A stretch of DNA of 64,000 nucleotides from Bettongia penicillata ogilbyi (GCA_023548195.1 JAJHZJ010000496.1:4174001-4238000); one strand, 5' to 3'. Shown: positions 1 to 11,580, counted from the first letter of the stretch. A program made the numbers and translations. The notes: generated by a model not told the origin, from the letters alone.

Positions 1-489
1 GGCGCCAAAGGTCAGTGACAGAGTTTTTTCAGCTGGCCAGGAAGGGAGAAGGGCCTTCCCATAGCTCTGGCCTCAGGCAGCAGCCAGCTACAGAGGCCAC
101 ATCAGGCAAGGGGCAGTAGTTCCCACAGCAGCACCCACAGCAACCTACATCCATTGTTGGATTGTGAAAACCCTGGGGGCACTGAGAAGCTAATTATTAC
201 TTTGGCCTTGTGTAGAGGTCCTGAGGGAGCTGGTCTTTGCCTCGTACTGAATGGCAGCCCTCCCCCCACAGCTTGACTGAATCTAAGCCCCCTGGCTTGG
301 CAGAACTGGAGACCAGGTGGCTGTGGAGAGAAAACTCTGCTAAGATTCTGGGCACAAAAATCTCTTTCTGTTCCCAGACCAGTATACATGCTTGATTGTG
401 CCACTTTGGAGGAACTGAGATCTTACAGATTCTCAGAGTATACCCTACTTTTGACAAAGGACCCAAAAGTCAAGTAACTGGTTGGGAAA
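1..489 (+). mobile_element. 5' region of a half-L1 (HAL1-like) element
   Basis: GC-richer sequence running directly into the ORF1 start at 490. It contains the short C-rich and CAG-rich stretches typical of a LINE 5' untranslated region, and no other gene is apparent. The left edge of the element is cut by the window start. Confidence 0.6.
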
Positions 490-1602
490 ATGGCCAAAGA
501 AGGGACAAAAAATAAGACTCTAAAAGGTTACTTTCTTGGTGAACAGATATCTTCTCCCATCCTCTCAGATGATAAAGAACAATTCTTACCCTCAGGGAAA
601 GACATAAAAGTCAAGTCTTCTGTATCCCAAACATCCAAAATAAATATCCAATGGGCTCAGGCCATGGAAGAGCTCAAAAAGGATTTTGAAAATCAAGTAA
701 GAGAGGTGGAGGAAAAACTGGGAAGAGAAATGAGAGGGACGCAAGAAAAGCATGAAAAGTGGGTTAACACCTTGCTAAAGGAGACCCAAAAAAATACTGA
801 AGAAAATAACACATTTAAAAATAGGCTGACTCAATTGGCAAAAGAGGTCCAAAAAGTCAATGAGGAGAAGAATGCTTTAAAAAGCAGAATTAGCCAAATG
901 GAAAAGGAGGTTCAAAAGCTCATTGAAGAAAATAGTTCTTTCAGAATTAGAATGGAACAGATGGAGGCTAATGACTTTATGAGAAACCAAGAAATCACAA
1001 AACAAAACCAAAAGAATCAAAAAATGTAAGAGAATGTGAAATATCTCATTGGAAAAACAACTGACCTGGAAAATAGATCCAGGAGAGACAATTTAGAAAT
1101 TATGGGACCACCTCAAAGCTATGACCAAAAAAAGGGCCTAGACATCATCTTTCATGAAATTATCAAGGAAAACTGCTTTGATATTCTAGAACCAGGGGGC
1201 AAAACAAATATTGAAAGAATCCACTGATCACCTGCTGAAGGAGATCCAAAAAAAGAAACTCCTAGGAACATTGTGGCCAAATTCCAGAGTTCCCAGGTCA
1301 AGGAGAAAATATTACAAGCAGCTAGAAAGAAACAACTTGACTACTGTCAAAATATAATCAAGATAACACAGAATCTGGCAGCTTCCACATTAAGGGATCG
1401 AACTGCGTGGAATATGATATTCCAGAAGTCAAAGGAACTAGAACTAAAACCAAGAATCACCTACCCAGCAAAACTGAGTATAATACTTCAGGGGAAAAAA
1501 TGGTCTTTCAATGAAATAGAGGACTTTCAAGCATTCTTGATAAAAAGACCAGAGTTGAAGAGAAAATTTGACTTTCAAACACAAGAATCAAGAGAAGCAT
1601 GA
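490..1602 (+). pseudogene. LINE-1-type ORF1, two in-frame stops
   Basis: One continuous frame of 371 codons from ATG at 490 to TGA at 1600-1602, interrupted by TAA at 1027-1029 and TGA at 1225-1227. It encodes an L1 ORF1-type RNA-binding protein that would coat the LINE transcript. Residues 1-50 are polar and disordered. Residues about 60-175 are a heptad-rich coiled coil (EVQKVNEEKNALKSRISQ). An RRM-like segment with RSRRDNLEIMG follows, then a C-terminal domain containing KEKILQAARKKQ, which is characteristic of L1 ORF1. The second stop lies in CACTGATCA, compatible with decay of a CGA codon. No frameshift is needed, so the copy is fairly young, but it cannot make the full protein. Confidence 0.88.
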
Positions 1603-1751
1603 AAGGTAAGCAGCAAAGAGAAATCATAAAGGGCTTACTAAAGTTGAACTGTTTACATTCCTACATGGAAAGACAATATTTGTAACTCTTGAAACTTTTT
1701 TCAGTATCTGGGTAGTTGGTGGGATTACACACACACACACACACACACACG

Positions 1752-1783
<32 letters not shown>

Positions 1784-2656
1784 CAGATAGACAGACAAAC
1801 AGACAGACAGGGAGAGAGCACAGGGTGAATTGAATAAGATGGGATCATATCTTAAAAAAATGAAATTAAGGAGAGAGAAATATATTGGGAGAAGAAAGGG
1901 AGAAATGGAATGGTGCAAATCATCTCTCATAAAAGAGGCAAGTAAAGACTTTTCAGTGGAGGGAAAAAGTGGGGAGGTGAGAGAAAAAACATGAAGCTGA
2001 CTCTCATCACATTCATCTCAAGGAAGGAATAAAATGTACACTCATTTTGGTATGAAAACTTATCTTACAATACAGGAAGTGTATTGTAAGTGGGGGAGAA
2101 GGGGATAAGCAGGGTAAGGAGGATGATGGAAGGGAGGGCAATGGAAGGAGGGAGCAATTAGAAGTCAACACTTTTGGGGAGGGACAGGGTCAAAAGAGAG
2201 AATAGAAGCAATGGGGGGCAGGATAGGATGGAGGGAAATATAGTTAGTCCTACACAACACGACCATTATGGAAGTCATTTGCAAAACTACACAGATATGG
2301 CCTGTATTGAATTGATTGCCTTCCCAAAGGGGATGGGTGGGGAAGGAGGGAGGAAGAGAAGTTGGAACTCAAAGTTTTAGGAACAACTTTTGAGTATTGT
2401 TCTTGAATACAACTTGCATACAAAGAAATGAGAAATACAGGTAATGGAGTATAGAAAGTTATCTTCCCCTACAGGACAAAAGAAAAGATGGGGATAAGGG
2501 AAGGGAGGAATGTTAGAAGGGAGAGCTGATGGGTGATAAGGGTAATTAGAATCCTTGGTGTTTTGGGGTGGGGGAGGGGAAAAATGGGGAGAAAATTTGG
2601 AACCCAAAATTTTGTGGAAATGAATGTTGAAAACTTAAATAATTTTTTTTTAAAAA
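1603..2656 (+). mobile_element. HAL1-like 3' region and poly(A) end
   Basis: After ORF1 the element goes straight into a purine-rich G/A region and ends with 'ttgaaaacttaaataattttt' and an A-run. There is no reverse transcriptase ORF2. The same order (ORF1 end, CA repeat, purine-rich 3' region) is present in inverted orientation at 54.94-56.33 kb, so absence of ORF2 looks like a family trait and not a private deletion. That is the definition of a half-L1 element. Confidence 0.7.
1727..1805 (+). repeat. (CA)n then (GA)n microsatellite in HAL1
   Basis: About 24 bp of CA followed by GA and GACA units inside the HAL1 3' region. The second HAL1 copy has a TG tract at the matching place on the opposite strand. 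Confidence 0.9.
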
Positions 2657-3105
2657 AGTGGTAGAATAATTTGCTACCATTCCATTAATCTGGGTTTATT
2701 GTGCTTCAGTCAGGATCACAGACCACCAGGAAGCAAAACAAAAACACACAACAAAAAAAATCCTGGGAATTTTTTCTAAGAGTGTAAAACATGCATACAA
2801 ATAAAATGCTGCAATAAGAGAAAAGAACAGAACAGGTTGGCAGCTGATTGGATATGTGATGGAAGGGAGAGTGAGGAGCTGAGAATGACTGAGCCTGTGA
2901 GACTTAGTCAGCTAGAAGAATGGTGCTGTCCTCAATGGAAATGAGAGTCTTTGAAGAAGGATGAGTTTTGGAGAAAAGATGATAAGTTCTGATTTTTGAA
3001 GTTCTCCTGAGATACCTAGTTTGGGATGTCTCAGGAGAAGGACTATGACTGGATATATAGACCTGAGTTGGGATGATAATTTAACTCATGGGACTGGGAG
3101 AAGGA

Positions 3106-3108
<3 letters not shown>
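2657..3108. other. Unique non-coding DNA
   Basis: No convincing gene, RNA or named repeat seen. There is a short A-rich patch at 2735-2760. Confidence 0.5.

Positions 3109-3193
<85 letters not shown>
3109..3193 (+). repeat. (GA)n microsatellite
   Basis: About 85 bp of almost pure GA. The open frames here on both strands are low-complexity artefacts (Arg-Glu or Ser-Leu repeats). Confidence 0.97.
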
Positions 3194-3194
<1 letters not shown>

Positions 3195-3958
3195 CAGAAA
3201 CTTGAGGGTAGGTACTTACTGAGGCTGGATGAGAGCTAGGGTACTCCCCATCCATTGAGGACTCCTGCTCTTAAAATAGGAGCAATTGGGAGTCACTGTA
3301 CAGAGGGATAATTTTTCCAAATATTCTTAAGCCTGTTTAAACCTTTTTCATTGTCATTTATCCTCCTTACTTTCTTTTTTTTCTTATTGATGAAGTTCAT
3401 TTAATAACATCTCACATACATTGGTAGACTCATGTGTAGAAGGAGTTAGTTAATGTGACATCTCTGATGTCTTACAAGTCTCAATCCATGGCACAGGGTG
3501 CTCATGACATATTACAGAGAAGATGTATCAGAGAATGGAATGGATTAATGAGAAAAGCTCTGGTCTCTAGTTGATAAGAATCTATATGGCTTTTCATCTT
3601 CACTAAAGAGTGTTTTTCTAAGGTCTGAAAATGCCAGAGAGAAAGATGATGCCCCTGCTCCCTTCACTCGGAGCTGGTCTCTGGGCTTCTCTTCTGCCAC
3701 TTAATCTCACTGTACCAGTTATTTCTTTGGAGCCTTTCTCCACACAAGGAAGGGCAGTAACTGACATCATGTGGAAGGCGGGGCTGGGTTTCAGAATTAT
3801 CATTTTGGCGAAGGTGTGTTGAGGATGGTTTGGAGTAGGGGGAAGGTAGATGGCTGAATGTGGGAAACCATAAGTTCTCTGAATATAATGTGACAACCAT
3901 CAAGTCTCCTCCACTGGTACAATCACTCACTTTTCCTCATGGAAATGATCAGGCCGGC
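3194..3958. other. Unique non-coding DNA
   Basis: No gene found. The open frames at 3618-3930 on both strands overlap one another and lack splice context or recognisable protein features. Confidence 0.5.
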
Positions 3959-4069
3959 AAGTTCAGTTCAACAAGCATTTGTTCACCCACTATGTACAAG
4001 GAATAGTGCAATTCACTGAGGATAGATACAAGGACAAAATAAACGTAATCTCTGTCCACAAGGATTGTT

Positions 4070-4250
4070 AGGTAGTACAACAGATAGAGCTTTGGACCTA
4101 AAATCAAGAAGACTTTAGTTTAAATTTGACTCTAAATAGTGGGATATTGGGCAAGTCACCTGACTTCTGCCTGCCTCAGTTTCTCCATCTACAAAATGGG
4201 GATTATATTAGAACCTATTTGCCAGGGTTGTTGCAAAAACCAAGGAGTCA
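4070..4250 (+). mobile_element. tRNA-type SINE
   Basis: It has 'acagatagagctttggacct', 'gggcaagtcacctgacttc' and 'cctcagtttctccatctaca', the standard order for the marsupial MIR-like SINE. It splits the surrounding L2-like repeat. Confidence 0.75.
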
Positions 4251-4609
4251 TTAAGTCAGTCTACAAGCTAGTAAACACCTACTCTGTGCCAGGTTTTATC
4301 TATGCTAAGCACTGAAGATGCGAAGAAAAGAAAAGGTAGTCCCTTCCCTTGAGGAGATCACAATTTCATGAGGGACACAATATACAAATAAATCTATGCA
4401 AACAAGTGATATATACAGAATAAACAGAAAATGACTGAGAGGTGTTGGGAAAGACTTCTTGCAGATAGTGGGATTATAGTTGGATTTGAAAGAAGTCATC
4501 AAGAGGTGGAGATAAGTAGAGAGAGTTTTCCAGCTATGGGGGACAGTCAGGAAAAATGCCCAAGAGATGGGCATTCCTAGAACAGGATGGGACTGCTGGA
4601 TCGAAGAAT

Positions 4610-4614
<5 letters not shown>

Positions 4615-4668
<54 letters not shown>

Positions 4669-4675
4669 GTGTGTG
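4615..4675 (+). repeat. (TG)n microsatellite
   Basis: About 60 bp of TG with two TA interruptions. Confidence 0.97.
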
Positions 4676-5449
4676 GTGGGGAGAGTGTATGGTGTAAAAA
4701 GATTGGAAGAGGGGGTGGTAATGAAAAGTTTTGAACTTCAAACAGAGGATTTTATATTTAATTCTAGAAGTGATAGGGAGCCACTGGAGTTTATTTAGTG
4801 TGTCTGTGGGGTGACATGGTTGGAACTACATGTTAGGAAAATCATTTGGGTGGCTAAGTCTCTGGAGGATGGATTGAAAGAGGGAAAGATTTTGAGCAGG
4901 CAGACCCACCAGCAAGCTATTGTGATGGGCCGGACTATGAAGTCATGAGGGCTTGTACTAGAATGGTGGTAATGTCGAGGAGAGAAGGGGGCATATTCGA
5001 GGGATGTTACAAAGGTAAAATTAACAGCTATCAGCAACAGATTCGATGTGAGAGATAGTGAAGAGTCAAGGATGACAGTTCAGTTAGAAGCCTGAGGGAC
5101 TAGGAAGATGGTGGTACCCTTCATAGTCACAGGGAAGTTGAAAAGATAAGATCAGTTTTAGATATCTATTGGACATCCAGTTTGAGATAATCCAGAAGGT
5201 TGGAGAAGTGAGTCTGGAGGTCAGGCAAGAGGTTAGGGCTGGAAAAAGAGATTTGAGAATCAACAGCATAGAGGATGAAACTGGATAAGTAAGATAAAAC
5301 GGGATAAACTTAAAGAACTATATAAATGACCACTATTATTATTACCGCTAACATTTTCACAGTAAATGCCAACTATATAAATACTTATACAAAATAATTT
5401 AAAGAGAAAAAAATCACTAACAACTTGGAAAGTGGGAATCACAAGGCCA

Positions 5450-5570
5450 TAGATGAATCATTGGATTCAGAGTCAGAAAGGGAATCTAATCCAAACCCCT
5501 TGTTTAAGGTGTAGAGAGCAGAATGATCTGTCCAAATTCCCAAAGTTATCAAGTGATCAGGAAAAGCTTC
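5450..5570 (-). mobile_element. Degraded MIR-like fragment
   Basis: Resembles the complement of the MIR-like family ('ggaatctaatccaaacccct ... gatctgtccaaattcccaaa'). Confidence 0.4.
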
Positions 5571-6884
5571 ATGTGAGAAGTGGTCCAAGAGTTATGCTCT
5601 GAAGGCAGCCAGGTTTCTAAGAGATAGAGGTAAAAAGAGGATATATTCCAGACATTCTGATTAAAAGTTCATTTCAAGTACAATCGTGGATTCCTGAAAT
5701 AATAACCAATTGATTTTTTTTTCTTATGAGCTAATTAGCAAGAAATGGAAATCCTGAGAAGTCAAGGAAATCTCCAGAGTCCTGGCAAATCAGGTTGAAA
5801 AAAATAAATCAAAATTTCAAACATCCTCCCTTGCTCTCTTGTCAAACATCAAACGAATGGAAATGAATCTAGGAGGTCAGCATTCATGAATCAAGTTTCC
5901 TCCTAATAGGTTTTTTTTTATAGACCTATAACAAAGCGGAGTCCTGAAAATTGTGGTAGGTAATGAGAATTTTGACAGACCCTTTAACTATGCGAAACTT
6001 GGAGGTGCCGCTATAATTCTGCTGCTTCAAATGAAAATTTCAAGTGTTTTCATTAGGTACAACAGCTGTTTCTATTACAAATAACAGATCTCAGAGGTAG
6101 TGATGTTGATACCAACATCTATAGAGTTTAAAATGAGCACATAGTATAGCTCGTACAATTACGGTTTAAATTTTTTTTTTCCTTTTTGCACATGCAAATG
6201 AACTCTATTGCACCAAGAGGAAATTACTTACTTGCTCCTGGAATTGTCTGAAAGTGATACTAGAATTCTTGGTGGATTCACATTAACCAAATTAAAAGCC
6301 CTTGGGAGAAATTGGACTCCCTGTTCTTTTTAATCCATATATAAAGACTTCGTAGGAAACTCTGTTTGGGAACCTACATTCATTACTAGGGTTCTTGGGA
6401 AGATGGGCTGCTTTCCAGTTAGGTTCTCAAGTCACCTGCTGGTGGGAGGTGGGGTAGGGTGGCCCTGTCAACCCCCATGAGCCCTTGACTTTTCTACCCT
6501 TTTTGCCTCTGCCCTTTCCCTGACTTTCTGGGGTGTACAGTAGTTTGTGACTGGGAATGGGTTGTCCATCCCAGTTTCCCCTACATGTGACATAAGGTGG
6601 TAGCTTAGAATTTTACTCTGCCACGAGCAGGGAGTAGGGAACCCTAGTCCTGAGGGCCTAATGGATAGCCTGGTCTAGGAAGGTATGGTCAGGACTGACC
6701 TCACACACAGGTAGGGCAGATGACTGCTGTTGGAGTATGATTTCAGGATGACTCTGAAAGTACTTTCCCCAAGACTGATGGCTGAAATTCCCTCACTGGA
6801 ATTTAATGTAAGTCATTTAGTTTAACATTTTTAATTTCTGGTAAAAAAAAAACAATTGATTAAGGGAGAGTAATCTTGGAATAG
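5571..6884. other. Unique DNA, possible conserved non-coding part
   Basis: No exon found. 5930-6170 is unique, includes several CpGs in AT-rich sequence ('tatgcgaaacttggaggtgc', 'agctcgtacaattacggttt') and looks less decayed than its surroundings. 6400-6680 is GC-richer without an identifiable element. Confidence 0.4.
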
Positions 6885-7285
6885 TGTGAAAGAATACAGG
6901 CATCAGAGGAATTCCAGCACTACGACTTAGTCCTTGAGTAACCCTGGGTAAGGGGGTGTCATAGTGCATAGAGAACCAGGCTTGGAGTCAGGAAGACTCC
7001 TCTCAGTGAGCTCAAATCTGGCCTCAAACACTTACTAGCTGTATGACCCAGACAAGTCACTTCACCCTGTTTGCCTCAGTTTCCTCTTCTATAAAATGAG
7101 CTGGAGAAGGAAATGGCAAACCACTCCAGTATCTTTGCCAAGAAAACCCTAAATAGGGTCACTTACTTAAATGACTCAACAGTCCTGGGGAAGTTACTTC
7201 CTTTCTCACTTTCCCTGTGAGTAAAATGAAAGGGTTTCACTAGATGCAATGTGAGATTCCTTCTAGGTTGAAATCTCTTCTCTTC
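6885..7285 (+). mobile_element. Nested SINEs
   Basis: A younger tRNA-type SINE at about 6958-7180 ('gaaccaggcttggagtcagg', 'gagaaggaaatggcaaacca', 'ctttgccaagaaaaccc') interrupts an older MIR-like copy. The older copy's left part ends near 'tccttgagtaaccctgggta', and its right part resumes at 'aagttacttcctttctcact'. Confidence 0.7.
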
Positions 7286-7364
7286 TGGTCATAATTATTA
7301 CCAGTCATTTCTATATGCATGAATTTATAAGATCCATTTACGTGTAAATGAGTTTTTAAGATTA

Positions 7365-7540
7365 TCATAGAATTTTAAGAGCTTAAAGGGCCTTAAAGAC
7401 TGTGTGGTCCTGCACCTTTATTTTAAAGATGAGAAAGTAAGGACCCAGAGGTGATAGTGGCAAGACAGAAAATAACCCCGAAGGAACTGAAAGCCTATTC
7501 CTCTAACTCTAATTCGGTGTTAATCTCACTGTGTCATGAT
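7365..7540 (-). mobile_element. MIR-like fragment
   Basis: Reverse orientation: 'agggccttaaagactgtgtg' followed by 'attttaaagatgagaaagta', the usual tail order of this family. Confidence 0.5.
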
Positions 7541-7724
7541 AGCTCTGAGAGCCCATTTTGATAGGATGAAGGAGGAGAGAAACTGAGGTCACGGAGCATC
7601 AGAAGTAGATACGAAAGGGGTAACACCACTGGGAAAAGAAAGGAGTATAAGGAGGCTGGAAGTGCCTTTGCCTATTACATTCATGCCTTCAACCAGTTCT
7701 GAAAGGAAAGGGCCCATTTCACAT

Positions 7725-7835
7725 CAATCAACAAGCATTTATTAAGCACCTACTAGGCATTATTGCACTAGGAATTAGAGACACAGGGGCAAAAGAGAGC
7801 ATCTTCCGGCCCTCAGAACTTATATTCTCCAGCAT
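7725..7835 (-). repeat. L2-like 3' end
   Basis: 'atcaatcaacaagcatttat taagcacctactaggcatta' is the complement of the L2-type terminus. Confidence 0.65.
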
Positions 7836-8560
7836 GAGTCATAGCTCACACTGAAACTCAGTGACCCCAGGCCACTTTCCAGATTTCAAGCTGTGGCAGC
7901 AGGTTAAGACTCCTCACACAGGGAAACTTGGGGTTGAATGAGAAATCTGAGCAGCAAAATCCTTTGTGTGAAATTCTGCTCATTAATTAGTATTTTTAGG
8001 AGGCCTGCTCTTTATTACATAACACCTTATACTCTCATGTACAAGTTATAGGAATTCTTCTGCATTGTAGAAGACTTTCACTGCTTATAAAAACTCTGAT
8101 AGCCTCACAGTGGGCTCATGGTTTTTGCAGTGCAAGAAACTCTCAGTGTGGAAACTCCCTCCTTTGATGCAGATAGCAGTTCATCTAGGCTTTCTAGACC
8201 AGGAACCTCCTCTTAAGCAGGGAGTATTATATGAATTCCAGTAGCATGCTATTAAATCCCCCAATCAAAAAATGGAAGAAGTACTGTATAGGCACTAACA
8301 TAGCCTACACTCTACAGCTAATGGAAAAGCAGTCTCTGAAAGGGCTAAGACACAGACACAGATCTGAGCAAATTGACAGGATAATGATACAAGGTATCAA
8401 AGGATCAATCAATCATCAAGAGCAAAAATGGACTCTACCCTCAAGGATCTTACATCCTAAAAAGAGACAACCCAGGTGTATAGTTAAATACAAAATAGAT
8501 AAAAGGTGTTAGTGGGAGGTTGGAGAATAGGGAGAAGTCTGCATGAACTCTCGGCTTCTC
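7836..8560. other. Unique non-coding DNA
   Basis: No exon or RNA gene recognised. The 93-codon frame at 8231 has no recognisable protein features. 8405-8510 looks like a degraded L2-like patch. Confidence 0.45.
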
Positions 8561-9160
8561 TCACCCGAAGTGGACAACATTTCCAAAGACATATTCCTGA
8601 ACTACCTTTCCTCCTTAGTGGCTGAGGATGCCAGCGATTGCTCCTCCCTTTGACCTAAGAGATCTGCTAATCAAAGTCTATCTCCCATCACTTCAACTGT
8701 TCTCCCTCAATCCTCCTGGACACATAGGTCTAAACCTCTTAGACTTAATGGACTTCCAGACTATCCTCCTTGATGTTTCCAGAGCCCTTAGTATTTCTCT
8801 CTTCTTTTCCTCAATCACTTTTCTTCTTTGTATTTATTTAATCGGTGGATATGCTGTGTCTCAAAGGATGGTAAGCTGCAAGAGTCCTTAGAGACCTTCT
8901 GGTGAGACCTCTCATTTCACAGATGAGAACACTGAAGTCCAGAGAGATGATGTTGGTATTTAGTTGTTGAGCAAGGATTTGAACCCAGATCCCATGGTTT
9001 CAAGTTCAGTACTCTGGGTTGGGTACTTTTTTCCCCCCAAATCTTTCTCCTAGAATGTGACCTGCTAAGGAGAAGAAACTGTAATTTTTTTTAAAGCATT
9101 GGATGGCCAGTATCTAGCAATAGTAGGTGTTTAATAAATGTTTCCTGAGTTGAACTCCTT
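8561..9160 (+). repeat. L2-like copy with MIR-like insertion
   Basis: Pyrimidine-rich L2-type sequence ('tctccctcaatcctcctgga') leads to a 3' end 'agtaggtgtttaataaatgt' at about 9122-9142. A minus-oriented MIR-like segment ('catttcacagatgagaacac ... ggatttgaacccagatccca') lies at 8870-9015. Confidence 0.6.
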
Positions 9161-9680
9161 GCTTACCTGTTCTGCTTTGCATTTATTTTCCATGTTTAAA
9201 ACACATATATACAACTATCCATTCATTCTGTCCACACCAATTCCTATCTTCAGAGCATAATTCTACACTGTCTCTCCTATAATTATGGACAAACTTCTGA
9301 ATAGTTACCTCTCTTCCCTTCACATTTCCTCTCTGAAGCTCTTGCTTTTTTTGTGGGGTAAATGACTTCCATTATTCCAAATCCCATGGATTTAATGCCT
9401 TGTGGGATCTTTGGGGATCCAACATAGCCAACCTGTGTCTTTCATGCAACTGATTCTAAATGAGCTCAAATGTTAAGCCAAGGGGATAAGGTCACTGTCT
9501 ATCTCTTGCCTAGTCATGCTTCAGGTGTTTCACCGTTATATGTACCAACAAAACCCTTTGAGGTTTTAGGATACCCCTCTGCCCTTTGCAACATGTTAAA
9601 TAGCTCCTTGGTTGTTTTAAAAGGCACCTCAGTAATTTGCTAGAACTTTGAAAAACTTTTAAAACAATGAGACCTTGAAT
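9161..9680. other. Unique non-coding DNA
   Basis: Nothing gene-like seen. Confidence 0.5.
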
Positions 9681-9965
9681 TCAATATACCTTTAGGTAAA
9701 GTCTACTATGTACAAGAGACTTACCAAGTACAGGGTCTAGCAAGATATGAAGTAAACAGTCCCTGCCTTCAAGAAGCTTATGTTCTACTGAGGAGACATT
9801 GCATGTATGAAGGTAAGGGAATACAATAAATATGCAAAGTAGAGAAAGAGTAATTTTGGAAGAAAAAGCATGGACAGAATCAGGAAAGACTTCTTTTAAG
9901 AGATAGCACTGGAGCTGAGCCATGATGGAAGCTCTAGATCCTGAGAGGGAGAGCGCTCCACTTAT
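9681..9965 (-). repeat. L2-like marsupial repeat fragment
   Basis: Contains 'cagtccctgccttcaagaag', 'gttctactgaggagacattg' and 'aggaaagacttcttttaag', shared with the other long repeat copies. Confidence 0.6.
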
Positions 9966-10099
9966 TGAAAGATATAGCATCTGGACATGGAATATCCTGT
10001 GCTTGGAATATCCTGTGCTTAGAATATCCCACTTGGCTGAATTCTACAGTCCATAAAAGGAATGATGTAAAATCAGTTTGGAAACATGGGCTGAAGTCA

Positions 10100-10720
10100 A
10101 GTATAAAACAACACAATGTAATGTTGCATGATAAAATATGACTATACCATAGTAGCCTGTTTATAAATATACATCTATTTCTACATATTGATATCATACC
10201 ATACCATGCCATACTATGTTATGATATAAACTTCTATAGAAAGCCCCTCCTAGTCTCCCCTGATGCTAGTACCCTCCTTCTCAGATTACCTTCCATTTCC
10301 ACTATATAGACATGTATACACATGTTTATATTATACTATACTATGCCATGTTATGGAGACAGAGGATGATTCAGTGGATAGAGTGCTGGGCCTGGAGTTA
10401 GAAAGACATGAGTTCAAACCCAGCCTCAGATAGTTACTAGCTCTTTGACTCTGGGCAAGTCACTGAATCTCTACCTTAATCTACTAGAGAAGGAAATGAT
10501 AAACCATTACAGTATCTTTTCCAAGAAAACCCCTGGACAGTATTGGTATGCTACAGTCCATGGAGTCACGAAGAATTGTACATGACTGAACAACAAAATA
10601 TTATGTTATAGTAATGCATAGTATATTATATAAGTATATGCTATACTATGTTATGGAAACTGTATTACTATCATATAGTGTAGTACGGTATAAATGTATA
10701 CTCTATATAGTATAAATGAA
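10100..10720. repeat. AT-rich degenerate ATACTATGTT-type repeat split by a SINE
   Basis: Variants of 'accatgccatactatgttat' occur at 10195-10225, 10325-10355 and 10600-10690. A SINE (10360-10615) separates two of the blocks, so the simple repeat predates the insertion. Confidence 0.6.
10360..10615 (+). mobile_element. tRNA-type SINE
   Basis: Shows 'gattcagtggatagagtgct', 'gagttcaaacccagcctcag', 'ctctgggcaagtcactgaat' and the far tail 'cacgaagaattgtacatgac tgaacaacaa'. Near full length. Confidence 0.8.
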
Positions 10721-10734
10721 TACACTAAGAGAGC

Positions 10735-10890
10735 TAGCATCCGTCAGGAAGACCTTGGGTTCAAATTCTACCCCAGAGAGCCATTCCTTACAGCTCTAAG
10801 TGACAAAGTAGGTGCTGACCTTCATTGGTCTTGTAAGGGAAGGTTTCTCGCCAAGGGTTCCCTATACCAGGGAAATCACAACTTTGATAT
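10735..10890 (+). mobile_element. Second SINE type
   Basis: Contains 'gtgctgaccttcattggtct', 'ggttccctataccagggaaa' and 'tcacaactttgat'. The same 3' module follows a tRNA-like head at 15830-16095, which defines a family distinct from the common SINE. Confidence 0.6.
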
Positions 10891-11050
10891 TAAAAACCTA
10901 AAGACTATTTGTGGTAGAAATGTTGTATTACAACTTTTCTTCCAAGGCTGTTTCATTAGCTGCATCCTCTGAGGAGAAGAGGCATAAAGTGGGAGGTGGT
11001 TATAAGCTGAGCCCTGATCTCTGTAGCCTTGTCCAGAGCATTTCCTCTGT

Positions 11051-11078
11051 AGGGTGGGGGTGGGGGTGGGGGTGGGAG
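11051..11078 (+). repeat. (GGGGGT)n minisatellite
   Basis: Short G-rich tandem tract with four runs of at least three G, so it could form a G-quadruplex. Confidence 0.85.
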
Positions 11079-11089
11079 TAGCAGTACAA

Positions 11090-11560
11090 CACTACATTGT
11101 AAAGGACTGGCTGTGTCTTTGGGTCTGGAGGCAATTATAAAACAACTGGATTGAAGTCCTGTCACAAGCTAAACTCTTTTTTTTTTTTTTGGGGTGGGGG
11201 GGTTCCCTGTAGTTTAGTCATTATCTTTGTGCAATAAAGAAAAGAATTAAGACGTTATTAAAAGAAAGACTGAAGGAAAAAATAAATTAAAATGACTGGA
11301 ATGGAAGGAGAAAATGAACCCGGACTATGCAGAAATCTGTGATAATGAAGATGAAATCACAGGAAACCATAGAGTCATGCTCTGTTGGCAAAGAAAAGGA
11401 CTTGAGGGAACTTAATCCAATCAACACACCTCTACTTGATGCTGGGGGTGGGCAGAGAGCTGGATAGAGTAGCCAAAGAACTTTCTTTCCGCATTCTTGA
11501 CAGATGTGATTGACCCTAAGTGAACACTGACTCAGAGCAACTCACGCTCTCCACTGCCCC
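11090..11560. other. Unique non-coding DNA
   Basis: A poly-T/G run lies at 11179-11203. No gene features seen. It is the intron immediately downstream of exon E in gene orientation. Confidence 0.5.
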
Positions 11561-11580
11561 AGCTGCGGAGTTTTATTTAC

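Larger units (their letters stand above)
3959..5310 (-). repeat. Long L2-like / marsupial interspersed repeat
   Basis: The plus strand begins with the complement of an L2-type 3' end ('aacaagcatttgttcaccca ... gtgccaggttttatctatgc') and continues through phrases that recur elsewhere in the window, such as 'aaacagaggattttatatt' and 'agggagccactggagtttat'. A SINE (4070-4250) and a TG microsatellite have been inserted into it. Copies of the same family occur near 17.34, 34.52 and 45.45 kb. Confidence 0.65.

Noticed and set aside
3021..3255. Arg-Glu and Ser-Leu open frames on both strands
   Set aside because: Products of the (GA)n tract only; the same applies at 28047-28405.
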